Assembly (NCBI GenBank): GCA_963693285.1
Contig: OY848917.1
Coordinates: 14,508,192-14,572,191 of the forward strand
Length of the DNA stretch: 64,000 nt
Direction of reading: 5' to 3'
Source: Xestospongia muta
Taxonomy: Eukaryota; Porifera; Demospongiae; Haplosclerida; Petrosiidae
Below are positions 1-9,839 of the stretch, in pieces. The notes beneath the pieces are model-generated. The model did not search any database, was not told the DNA's origin, and worked only from the letters and a program-made list of their open reading frames with translations. Position 1 is the stretch's first letter, and each line of letters opens with the position of its first letter. Both the position numbers and the translations under genes were made by a program.

Positions 1-1087
1 ATACGTAAACTAAGAAATGACAACAGGACAATAATCTATACTGACGTAACATGGGTAAACACACATCACTGTAAAGAACATATATATTTGGGTAGACATC
101 AATGGTAAAGGAAGATGAAAGGTGCCAAGTGGGAAAAGTCAACGATTGATTGTGGTTCATGCTGGTGGGATGGAAGGTTGGATTCCTCGTGCAGACTTGG
201 TTTTTAGGTCTAGGACAAACTCAGCAGACTATCATGACAAAATGAACTCAGAACACAGAATGGTTTACACAACAGCTACTTCCAAACATTCCATCTACAT
301 CTGTGATAGTTTTAGTGAATGTTTTTTACCATAACAAACAAAAGGACAAACCTCCAACAACTGCAAACAGAAAAGATGATATTAAAAGATGGTTAGAGGA
401 ACATAACACAGAATATGATGACAAGGACATTATAAAAAACATTACTAGAGAAAGTAAAACAACAGACCAGCACCTTTGTACCTTACTGATGTAGCAGCAC
501 ATACATATGTACATACAGTTTTAAGGTTAACAGTAGCAAATTGTGAACTCAATCCAATAGAGTTAGCATGGGCTTCTGTGAAAGGCTAATTATGTGGCTA
601 AACGTAATAAGACATACAACTTACCAGTAATTGAACGACTTACACCTGATGGGTTTAGATACACAACAACTGACATGTGGAGGAAATTTTGTAGACATGT
701 TGTGGGTATAGAAAATGATTACTTTGAAAAAAACGGACTTATTGATGATACAATAGAAGAATTTATAATTGAACTTGGAGAAGATGATAGAGACAATGAT
801 GATAACAATGACACTCATGATGACATGATAGACAAAGATGACAGACAGTTAAGAGATGAAGCACTACAAAAACTAACAGAACCTACACAAACAATAAGTA
901 CTGATTTAAGGTGTAACTTAACAGAGGCTTTTAAAGTCTTTGATCAACATTTTTACTTACTACCACTGCATAACTTTTGTAATTTTTTTGTTATAGAAGT
1001 CTGATTTCAGTAACACTTCTGTTTGTATTCATTCTCATACACAATAGTTATATTCAATTTATTTTACCTATCTATATGATTAAACCT
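1..1087 (+). pseudogene. Tc1/mariner-type (DDE_3) transposase, decayed 3' part
   Basis: Read in pieces across frames, this stretch gives the order expected of an IS630/Tc1/mariner transposase. First comes a catalytic-Asp strand (YTDVTWVN, about 43-66). Then a RLIVVHAGG...DYHDKMNSE block (about 140-250), the IVLVNVFYH strand (306-332), where the family usually has Asp-Asn, so the second Asp is replaced by Val. Next is a NPIELAWASVKG block (about 552-587) with the third acidic residue, and an acidic tail rich in Asp and Asn (594-1004). An in-frame TAA at about 109 and several frame changes break it, and the 5' end lies outside the window. The 3' tail (about 734-1087) recurs at 60660-61030, as expected for a dispersed element. 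No terminal inverted repeat was found. Family assignment is from motif recognition only. Confidence 0.75.
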
Positions 1088-1299
1088 TCAAGCGGCTGAT
1101 AATTAATTAAAGCTCCTCCTACTAATAATAAGTAATTAATAGTTATATAAAAGTTGTGATATTGACAATGGGACTTGTCTACACGAATTATTAAAAGTAC
1201 ACAAAGCTTTGGTCTTCAGAGAATAATGTAATTAGTCTTTAAATTTGGGATTACCGTTATTTCATTCCAGTGTTCTTGACGTCACTTTACCATCACCAT

Positions 1300-1640
1300 G
1301 ACAACCATACCTCCCAGCATAAGTCTCTGCATCAGTTCTATATCGTATAGTCTCACGTACATAAGGAATTAACTACATTCCAACCTCATCTCTATCTTCT
1401 GCTGTAGTATACACACTTATCACTTTAATGTTTGAGTTTGAAGAAGTAGCTCCTAATTCACCAGATAGCACAGTCTAACTTATTGTCTCCCAGACCTAAT
1501 CAATACAAGAGATGTCTTTGAAGATCAACCATTTGCCTAATGTTGGTCCTTTGGCACTGCAGTGAACTGGACCATTGACATAAATCCAGTAATTATCAAA
1601 TACCTCTGTGGATTTGACTTCTTTATTAAAGTAGGCGGGT
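1300..1640 (-). pseudogene. Putative phosphothreonine-lyase/BLES03-like exon, copy 1
   Basis: Minus-strand reading gives IYVNGPVHCSAKGPTLGKWL, then IFKDISCID, a stop, and later VRETIRYRTDAETYAG. The GKW..F...D..W core and the final YRTDAET block resemble animal proteins annotated as putative phosphothreonine lyase domain-containing (C11orf68/BLES03-related). Compared with copies 2 and 3 a CAG codon has become TAG right after SCID, and 36 bp (12 codons, in frame) are missing from the middle. This copy keeps the Arg codon near the end that is a stop in the other copies. No complete gene is present. Function is unknown to me beyond family resemblance. Confidence 0.5.
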
Positions 1641-1681
1641 TTTTTAGTTTTTAACCCCTTTTCAACAATCGCAGTGTTAAT

Positions 1682-2929
1682 ATGGATAAAAAGCAACATC
1701 AGAAAGACAAATTGTAAGTTTAATACAAAGTTGAGCAGGTCTAGAAGCAGTCCAATTTTGTTCCACATCTCTCTCTTTCAATCAGATACCTCACTTGTAC
1801 AGAATGGTCCACAATATATAGTGAAAAGAAGGCAGCGGCTGCTGCTAAGGTGGAAGGTTAGAATTCAAACGACTTCCATTTAATTGTTGTAGGTGAGTAC
1901 ATATAATACATCTGGTGTGATAATGTTGTGTGTCTAGTTTATCTCTTCAGCCATTTGAACATCCTTTGTGTACATCTGATGGAATAGTGTTTGATCTGAT
2001 GTAAGTAATTATGAGATGGATGATGAGTGAACAGATGGATGGATGGATAGATCCAATGGACAAACAGACAGATGAATGGATAAATAGATGGTTGGTTGAG
2101 TAGATAGGTAGAAAGATGTGGGAAATACAAAGGAGGGAATGGATCAATGGATTTACTTCACATTGTTGCTGTATGCCCCTGTATGTCATCCCTAATTTTG
2201 TTACATAGGATTCAACTGCACTTGAAAAATTTGATATTTCCAGTTTTCATAACATGAAGAACAACTTATTTTTGGATGAAGAAGGTATGGACATTATACT
2301 ATATTATAATATTGTGACTGAGTCTGATAAAAAGGATATTATCGTGGAAAGATTTCAAACAGAAACTTGTATATTAATAGTTGTTACATGGCCATCTTAA
2401 ATAGTATGCTTACTAAACTTGCTATGTAGAAACCAAAATGTCTGTATAACAAATTTTAGAGACTTGTTGTGTACCAACTGTTTATACTCAAGTGTTTGAT
2501 AAAAATTTTGTGTGATAAGACAGTTTTTTCAGACTCAGCACATTGTCTAGTATTGTTATGTTTGTGTTTGTAATAAAAAATGTTTTATTTTTAACTCTAT
2601 AGAACTAGAAAGAGCTAGAACAGATCCTACTTATTGTTTATGAGTATAAAGCTCCTATAAGTTAGCCCACATGTGTGTGTCCATTGTGTAACCAATCGTC
2701 TGTCCATCCATCATTCCATTCGTCCATTTACTAGGAGAAAAAAGAAAAAGCCAAGACTAAATTAACTGCAAGAAATGCTGTAAGTTATTATTAATTAACT
2801 ACCTTGTTACTGTGACAACTGTTTCTATGGTAACCCTATCTCTAGGCTCATTATTCAACAGGAGCTGTAGCACAGTCTTTTACATCAACAATATTTGCTC
2901 CAGTAACAGAGAATGAAGTTGATAAATAG
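1682..2929 (+). pseudogene. PPIL2: PPIL2 N-terminal half, copy 1 (internally deleted)
   Basis: PPIL2 is a nuclear U-box ubiquitin ligase with a C-terminal cyclophilin domain, linked to the spliceosome. Here exon 1 is ATGGATAAAAAGCAACATC... (MDKKQHQKDK, donor GTAAG). Next come an exon with CTEWSTIY-like coding that reads VKRRQR (GGKK in copy 3), a U-box exon LSLQPFEHPLCTSDGIVFDL (about 1939-1996) and later a piece matching FDISSFHNMKNNLFLDEE (about 2228-2283). Between them the exons for NIVPYLKKYG, GQYHCP and the following block, present in copies 2 and 3, are absent. The last recognisable exon, HYSTGAVAQSFTSTIFAPV, ends in TAG at 2927. No cyclophilin domain follows. Clearly a broken copy. Confidence 0.75.
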
Positions 2930-3136
2930 AAGAATAATACACTGTATGTACAGGATTTAAAGAGTTAAAAATGAGTGACAGAGTCACGAGGTATAGTAGG
3001 AAATAATGTTTTTGACATTCTTATGTCCATTTATATATCTATTTATTCATCCATTTATTTATCCATGAATCCCATTTGTAGAGTTTCATTCGTCTATTTC
3101 TGTACATGTAATGTGACTTATTATTTTGTCCTCTAG

Positions 3137-3766
3137 TTAAATCAATTAAAAGCTGACCTTCAAGACTTGTTATTCTCAGATAAATGGACACCAGATGCAT
3201 ATCTCATAGCCAGAGTTCCTGATGACTTTGAGAGAGATGATAAAGATGACTTTACTGATAATGAAAGGTACACTTCATATAATATGTGTGTGTCATTTAT
3301 TTAACTCTAGGTCTAGACTACCACAACTAATACAACACAATCATAAAGTGTAAGTGAATACATTAAATACATTTAATTAAAATTCTACAAGAGTCCTAGT
3401 CATTCCAATTTAGTTGTAAACAATGTCAAAAACCTACCAAATATCAAATTTACATCATTATAGCTCAATGACCATTTAGTATTGGTTAAAAATTTGCAAA
3501 TAGTAAATTTAACCAATTTTTATTTTTACTAATTTTTAACAAACTATAACTTACTTTAGAAATAAAAAATAATTCATTCTTTTATGATTATTTTGTTATT
3601 CCCCATTAGTAAAGACAAGGCATATCGTCATCTTCATGAGAGTGTCCACCTCCCAGCTCTCATACCACACCTACCTAATCCAGTATCAGAACGACACAAA
3701 TGAGCTCTATCACTACAAAGAACTAGATTAGGTACATTGACAAAAGACCACTTGAATTTTTGTAGC
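3137..3766 (+). pseudogene. Unidentified three-exon gene, copy 1
   Basis: Three short exons with good splice signals encode LNQLKADLQDLLFSDKW... (acceptor CTCTAG, to about 3267), SRLPQLIQHNHKV (about 3310-3349) and KDKAYRHLHESVHLPAL... (from about 3610). The same exons occur at 9200-9835 and 15390-16025. I do not recognise the protein; it is soluble, charged and has no membrane segment. It follows the PPIL2 remnant directly where the cyclophilin exons would be expected, so a chimeric transcript is possible. In this copy a CGA Arg codon has become TGA (at about 3701), a CpG-to-TpG change, so the last exon is cut short. Confidence 0.45.
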
Positions 3767-4244
3767 ACAATATTTTTTTCTAAGATATACAATTTCAGTG
3801 CTATAAATAGATTAGTAGAAATGAAGGATTGAGAGGTTATAAGTAATACCTATTATTAGAATCATATGTCTGTCTACATGTACTTACATGTACATAATTT
3901 TTTTCAAATCTACCTCTGACAGATCTGAGTTCATGTAGTAGGTGAGATACACTGTGATAGCTGTCTCCTACATACATGCACTAGTTTCACTGATTCATAA
4001 TATATACATACACATATATATTGTAACAGAAAATTACTGAGACCGCCGCTACACTGTCTAGTTTGGAAATTTCTAATAGAAATATATTATACCTTTTATG
4101 GTATATAGACATTGCTTTAAAAGTATATTTCTTTCCAATAACAACTTGTATAATGTTAAAAATACTTAGGTATTTTGAAGACTTTAATTAGTTCTTAATC
4201 AAAATCAATTAAAAATCAATTAATGTTAGTCACACGTGTAGTTA

Positions 4245-4256
4245 TTTCCCGCCAAA
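4245..4256. promoter_or_regulatory. E2F-like site TTTCCCGCCAAA with nearby CACGTG boxes
   Basis: A perfect E2F-type core in AT-rich DNA, with CACACGTG 14 bp before and GTCACGTGTTTG just after it. A second TTTCCCGCCAAA followed by GTCACGCGTTTG lies at 5871-5882. Repeated at 10317 and 11946 in unit 2 and at 16507 in unit 3. Reads as a possible promoter module, but no gene start could be tied to it. Confidence 0.4.
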
Positions 4257-4951
4257 TTTGTCACGTGTTTGTGTTGAGTGGTCGTAAAATTGAAGCATGA
4301 CAAGATTATCTTAAAAGGTCTCCTCCATTTTGCATACTTTTATTAGAAGGTGAGTTATCTCTCCATCCATCCATCTCACGTCCATTCTGCAGTTGTTACA
4401 AATAACTCTCATTTTCTTCCTCTATGTTCTCTACGATTCATCGCATCGTTGGATCATCTCGTACTTCGTTGGATCGACTCGCCTCATCGTTGGATAACTC
4501 TCGTCGCTGGATCATCTTTTTATTTATTCTTGTCACTATTATCTGTTTTTTTCTTTTTATTCTTATTTTTTATTTATTTTCTATTTTTTTTATTTTTGTC
4601 AAGTGATTTTTGAATTTTAAAAGATTTTTTTTCTCGCTCTTCGTTTCTACAGGACTCAACTTGGAAGTTCTTTCCCTGTTTTAGACTGCCTTCTCTGGTG
4701 TTATCTGATGTTCTCGACTGTTCTCTGGTGTTCTCGTATGTTCTAGATTGTTCCCTGATGTTCTCTGATGTTCTCTTGACTGTTATAATCTTCTCTGGAT
4801 GAAAAAGATGAGTCGGTCTCCATGTCATTGGGCTCTTCCTGTCTTCCTTCAAGCCTTCTTTCCTCTTCTTTTATTTTTTTTTTTATTTTTTTTATTTTGG
4901 GCTATCCAGCCCATACACTATACACACATTCATACAAATCCTATTAATTAT

Positions 4952-5025
4952 CTCTCCCCTGCCGCCTGGCGGCCTAAAAAAAAAATTTTTTTTTAAATCC
5001 TAGGCCGCCAGGTGGCGGGGGAGAG
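4952..5025. repeat. GC-rich 25-bp-arm hairpin
   Basis: Left arm CTCTCCCCTGCCGCCTGGCG plus GCCTA (4952-4976) pairs with the right arm at 5001-5025 across an A/T loop of 24 bases. Only two positions differ, and both become G-U pairs in RNA, so a transcript would form a 25-bp stem without interruption. The surroundings are strongly AT-rich. The same hairpin is at 11027-11100; unit 3 ends before reaching it. Confidence 0.85.
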
Positions 5026-5042
5026 CTCTGATCTTCTAGGGT

Positions 5043-5076
5043 GCGTGTGTGTGTGCTGTGTGTGTGTGTGTGTGTT
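5043..5076. repeat. TG microsatellite
   Basis: Interrupted (GT)n run directly after the hairpin, also present at about 11120-11150 in unit 2. Confidence 0.8.
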
Positions 5077-6430
5077 GGTGGTCCTTTTTCACTTCCTCTG
5101 TCTCTCTCTTCACTCTCTATCCATTCATTGTCACTATCAGTTCATAACTACTCTCTTTTTCTTTCCCTGCAGGAGCACTGGTGAAAAAGGTGAGCTGTCT
5201 CTCCATCCATTCATCACTTCTCATCCATTCTTTAGTAATCCAGTTGTTATTCTCTCTTTCTCCCTCTATGTTCTCAACTTGTGGACTGATCATGACTGGA
5301 CTTTTGGGAACTCTCTATCTTCTCTTTCCTACAATTGCTGGATTGGAGACCTTCACTAGTACTGGACTTTTTGGGGACTCTTTCAACTACAGAGACTGTT
5401 TTTATTTTTAGTTTTAGTTGTCATTTTTTAGTTTTTTCTTTTATAATTTGTTATTATGTGTATTAATTTTCTTTAAAAAACATTTTCACCAGTCAATTTT
5501 AACTTTGAAGATATTTATTTAATAATTATTTTTATAACTTGAAACTCTAGATTTAATATAACTTTGAAAACTTAGTTTAGAATTCAATTTGTAATCACCT
5601 AAATCATACTAAATCTTTTTTACAACTATTTATTACACATCATCCATTTTACTTATAATATAGATCATTTCTTTATTATTGTTGTTCTTTAGCTTTATTT
5701 ACAAGATAAATAATTTTAGCAATTCTTTAGTTCGTATCATTTTATTATTAATATTCTTAACAAAAAGCAAAAATATTTAATTAAATTTTTTTTAAAAATA
5801 ATTAATTAAAAATCTATTAGTTTTGCTGTTCTTGTTAGCGTTTTGCTGTATGCGTGTGCTACTGTTATATTTTCCCGCCAAAATAATAGGTCACGCGTTT
5901 GCTATTCCTCACTAGTCGTGTGCTGACGATATAGTAATGGATTCTCTGGAGACCTTCTTTGATTGAACTCTTCACCTATTGAAATTTTAATTTGTTTCAT
6001 TTTTTTTTTTAATGAAGTTATTTTTAAATGATTTTTTTATTCTGGCTTTTAATCATTAAAATTAATATTTATTTACTCTTTAACTTGTTTGTTATTTGTA
6101 CTCTCACAAGATATCAACAAACTGGATGAGATCCATATATAGATCAGGGAAACTGCACAATCACTGTCATCTTCCAAATCAAAGATCTTTCTATACATTA
6201 AGCACAACTTGATGATATATACTGGTAGCAGTAGATTCACATGTAACATAGTAACATGTCTAAATCACTAATGTACAATTTTTATTCATGTTAAATATAA
6301 AACATAAAATTTAATTTGGAAATGATACATTTTAAAGTACAGAATTGTGTACAGTGTAAGACATTTGTCGTATAATTCAAAAGTGTAATTTATGGTTACT
6401 GAAAGTAGATGAGGTCAAATGATATTGTAC

Positions 6431-6730
6431 TCAACTGGATGATATTAGTGATAAAATAGATGACTGGACTTGATGACACATACATTGATGTGTCTTTAGA
6501 TTATCTTCTATACTAAATGTACAAGTACAGTTTGGACAGTGGTAGGGTTTGTCACCAGTGTGATGAGAATAAATAAGACAAGCCATAATGTTACAATCAG
6601 TACTGGTCATATGATGACATAAAGGACACTGGAAAATGTCTTGTTTTAAGGGACAGTGGTTGTTATGATGATCAGTTAATACAGTTGAGTTAACACGTCT
6701 CCTTACAGGGTGAAGACCACTTGTGGTCTA
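6431..6730 (-). CDS. C2H2 zinc-finger exon, unit 2
   Basis: On the minus strand an exon beginning after CCTATAG reads SGLHPVRRRVNSTVL..., then finger 1 (FQCPLCHHM...IYSHH), a TGDKPY linker of the classic TGEKPY type and finger 2 (YHCPNCTCTFSIEDNLKTHQ), ending at TGA (6431-6433). The two-finger layout and linker are diagnostic of the C2H2 family, which mostly binds DNA. There is no start codon in the exon, so upstream exons are needed; upstream on this strand lies the lyase-like exon, and none were found. It may be a 3' terminal exon or an isolated scrap. The copy at 12506-12805 is almost identical and keeps the frame. Confidence 0.6.
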
Positions 6731-6924
6731 TAGGCTAATAATTAATCAAAGCTCCTCCTACTAATTATGAGTAATTAATAGTTATATAAAGTTGTGATAA
6801 TTGACAATGGGACTGTCTACATAAATTATTAAAAATACACAAAGCTTTGGTCTTCAGAGAATAATGTAATTAGTCTTCAAATTTGGGATTACCGTTATTC
6901 CATTCCAGTGTTCTTGACGTCACT

Positions 6925-7292
6925 TTACCATCACCATGACAACCATACCTCCAGCATGAGTCTCTGCATCAGTTCTATTTCATATTGTCTCACGTACATA
7001 AGGAATTAACTTCATTACAACCTCATCTTTATCTTCTGCTGTAGTATACACACTTATCACTTTAATGTTTGGTTTTGAAGAATTTGGGTTGATCATCATT
7101 GTTGAGACCTTAGCTGCAGTAGCTCCTAATTCACCAGATAGCACAGTCTGACTTATTGTCTCCCAGACCTGATCAATACAAGAGATGTGTTTGAAGATCA
7201 ACCATTTGCCTAATGTTCGTCTGTTGGCACTGCAGTGAGCTGGACCATTGACATAAATCCAGTAATTATCAAATACCTCTGTGGGTTTGAAA
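6925..7292 (-). pseudogene. Putative phosphothreonine-lyase/BLES03-like exon, copy 2
   Basis: After an acceptor (AACAG) at about 7293 the minus strand encodes FKPTEVFDNYWIYVNGPAHC, RRTLGKWLIFKHISCIDQVW, ETISQTVLSGELGATAAKVS, a linker and VISVYTTAEDKDEVVMKLIP, YVRETI. This carries the GKW, AK.ST and VYT blocks seen in proteins annotated as putative phosphothreonine lyase domain-containing. A TGA at 6980-6982 replaces the Arg codon that copy 1 still has, cutting off the YRTDAET block; the frame stays open beyond it to about 6925. The frame also runs open upstream of the acceptor, but that part is antisense to PPIL2 exon 1 and probably not coding. It is head-to-head with PPIL2. Confidence 0.5.
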
Positions 7293-7333
7293 CTGTTAAT
7301 TTTTAACCCCTTTTCAACAATCGCAGTGTTAAT

Positions 7334-8993
7334 ATGGATAAAAAGCAATATCAGAAAGACAAATTGTAAGTTTAATACAAACATGAGCAGGTCTAGAAGC
7401 AGCTGGATTTTGTTCCAGATTTAAATTCCACATCTCTCTCTTTCAATCAGATACCTCACTTGTACAGAATGGTCCACAATATATGGTGGAAAGAAGGCAG
7501 CAGCTGCTGCTAAAGGTGGAAGGTTAGAATTCAAACGACTTCCATTTAATTGTAAGTAATTATGAGATGGATGAATGAGTGAACAGATGGATGGATGGAT
7601 AGATCCAATGGACAAACAGGCAGATGAATGGATAAATAGATGGTTGGTTGAGTAGATAGGTAGAAAGATGTGGGAAATACAAAGGAGGGAATGGATCAAT
7701 GGATTTACTTCACAATGGATGTATTACTAGGAACATTGTACCCTATCTCAAGAAATATGGACATAATCCTTTAACAGGAGAGGTAATATGTAGTTATTTT
7801 TAACCCTTTAGTCATTGATTATATTATTTTAACCAATGGATGCCAAGTCACTCATCAAATTGAATTTTCATAAAAAATTCTGAAGGTATTATATCTTTAA
7901 TCAATGTGGGTGTGGCTTAATTCACGAATTATTTTATTACAGGTCAATATCATTGTCCAATCACCTTCAAAGTCTTTAATGAAAATAGTCACATAGTTGC
8001 TATACACTCCAGTGGTAACGACTATTCCTATGAGGTCTATATATAGAGTTATCATGACATCATTGTGTTACTATTATTAGTGCATGCTTACTAATTTCTT
8101 ATGTATTAGTAACAGGCCTCTGTTTCTGTAGGAAATTGATAGATTAGATATTAAAACTAAACATTTTCAAGATCTTTTGACAGAACAATCTTTTAAGAGA
8201 GGTGACATAATAATTATACAGGTAATTATCATAATTACTTTATAACTAGTAGAGTCATCCCTAATTTTGTTACATAGGATCCAACTGCACTTGAAAAATT
8301 TGATATTTCCAGTTTTTATCACATGAAGAACAACTTATTTGTGGATGAAGAAGGTATGGACATTATACTATATTATAATATTGTGACTGAGTCTGATAAA
8401 AAGGATATTATTGTGAAAAAGATTTCAAACAGAAACTTGTATATTAATAGTTGTTACATGGCCATCTTAAATAGTATGCTTACTAAACTTGCTATGTAGA
8501 AAGCAGAATGTCTGTATAGCAAATTTTAGAGACTAATTGTTGTGTACCAACTGTTTATAAAGTGTTTGTTAAAAATTTTGTGTGATAAGTTTTTTCAGAC
8601 TCAGCACATTGTCTAGTATTGTTATGTTTGTGTTTGTAATAAAAAATGTTTTATTTTTAACTCTATAGAACTAGAAAGAGCTAGAACAGATCCTACTTAT
8701 TGTTTATGAGTATAAAGCTCCTGTAAGTTAGCCCACATGTGTGTGTCCATTGTGTAACCAATCGTCTGTCCATCCATCATTCCATTCGTCCATTTATTAG
8801 GAGAAAAAAGAAAAAGCCAAGACTAAATTAACTGCAATAATGCTGTAAGTTATTATTAATTAACTACCTTGTTACTATGACAACTGTTGCTATGGTAACC
8901 CTATCTCTAGGTCATTATTCAACAGGAGCTGTAGTACAGTCTTTTACATCAACGATATTTGCTCCAATAACAGAGAATGAAGTTGGTAAATAG
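7334..8993 (+). pseudogene. PPIL2: PPIL2 N-terminal half, copy 2
   Basis: Exon 1 (ATG 7334) encodes MDKKQYQKDK before a GTAAG donor. The next exon reads YLTCTEWSTIYGGKKAAAAA and LEFKRLPFN. The U-box exon with LCTSDGIVFDL is missing here because about 115 bp are deleted between 7553 and 7554. Then come NIVPYLKKYGHNPLTGE (about 7731-7782), MDAKSLIKLNF with a one-base A insertion that shifts the frame, GQYHCPITFKVFNENSHIVA (about 7942-8034), EIDRLDIKTKHFQDLLTEQS, DPTALEKFDISSFYHMKNNL, ERARTDPTYCL followed by TGA, and HYSTGAVVQSFTSTIFAPIT ending at TAG 8991. This order matches PPIL2 up to the border of the cyclophilin domain, which is absent. Several lesions make it a pseudogene. Confidence 0.85.
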
Positions 8994-9199
8994 AAGAATA
9001 ATACACTGTATGTACAGGATTTAAAGGGTTAAAAATGAGTGACAGAGTCACGAGGTATAGTAGGAAATAATGTTTTTGACATTCTTATGTCCATTTATAT
9101 ATCTATTTATTCATCCATTGATTTATCCATGAATCCATTTGTAGAGTTTCATTCGTCTATTTCTGTACATGTAATGTGACTTATTATTTTGTCCTCCAG

Positions 9200-9835
9200 T
9201 TAAATCAATTGAAAGCTGACCTTCAAGACTTGTTATTCTCAGATAAATGGACACCAGATGCATATCTCATAGCCAGAGTTTGTGTCCCTGATGACTTTGA
9301 GAGAGATGATAAAGATGACTTTACTGATAATGAAAGGTACACTTCATATAATATGTGTGTGTGTCATTTATTTAACTCTAGGTCTAGACTGCCACAACTA
9401 ATACAACACAATCATAAAGTGCAAGTGAATACATTAAATACTTTTGATTAAAATTCTACAAGAGTCCTAGTCATTCCAATTTAGTTGTAAACAATGTCAA
9501 AAACCTACCAAATATCAAATTTACATCATTGCTCAATGACCATTTAGTATTGGTTAAAAATTTGTAAATAGTAAATTTAACCAATTTTTATTTTTACTAA
9601 TTTTTAACAAACTATAACTTACTTTAGAAATAAAAAAATAATTCATTCTTTTATGATTATTTTGTTATTCCCCATTAGTAAAGACAAGGCATATCGTCGT
9701 CTTCATGAGAGTGTCCACCTCCCAGCTCTCACACCACACCTACCTAATCCAATATCAGAACGACACAAACGAGCTCTATCACTACAAAGAACTAGATTAG
9801 GTACATTGACAAAAGACCACTTGAATTTTTTGTAG
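9200..9835 (+). CDS. Unidentified three-exon gene, copy 2
   Basis: Exons encode LNQLKADLQDLLFSDKWTPD, AYLIARVCVPDDFERDDKDD, FTDNER (9200-9336), then SRLPQLIQHNHKV (about 9383-9422) and KDKAYRRLHESVHLPALTPH, ending ...TKDHLNFL at TAG 9833. Copy 2 has no in-frame stop in the last exon, unlike copy 1. Compared with copy 1 it has two extra codons (CV) inside the first exon. I do not recognise the family. It could be the tail of a chimeric PPIL2 transcript or an independent gene missing its 5' end; no ATG in a good context starts it. Confidence 0.4.
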
Positions 9836-9839
9836 CATA

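Larger units (their letters stand above)
3780..6735. other. T-rich spacer of unit 1
   Basis: No convincing coding sequence. It holds two TTTCCCGCCAAA sites (4245, 5871), four TCGTTGGAT-like repeats (about 4445-4520), a run of TGTTCTC-type repeats (about 4690-4790), a long GC-rich hairpin (4952-5025) and a TG microsatellite (5043-5075). Open frames here are low-complexity Phe/Leu/Ser runs produced by T-rich DNA. The part from about 6000 to 6735 faces the next unit and, on the minus strand, carries zinc-finger exons described separately. Confidence 0.7.

Noticed and set aside
4574..4852. Minus-strand frame with repeated REQSRT-like peptides
   Set aside because: It is the antisense of TGTTCTC-type DNA repeats in a T-rich spacer, has no splice or start context, and the equivalent stretch in unit 2 does not give the same long frame.
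6980..7384. 134-residue minus-strand frame with an apparent signal peptide MFVLNLQFVFLILLFIHINT
   Set aside because: The first ~30 residues are antisense to PPIL2 exon 1 and its intron, and a good acceptor lies just before FKPTEVF. I treat the signal-peptide look as chance and keep only the exon.
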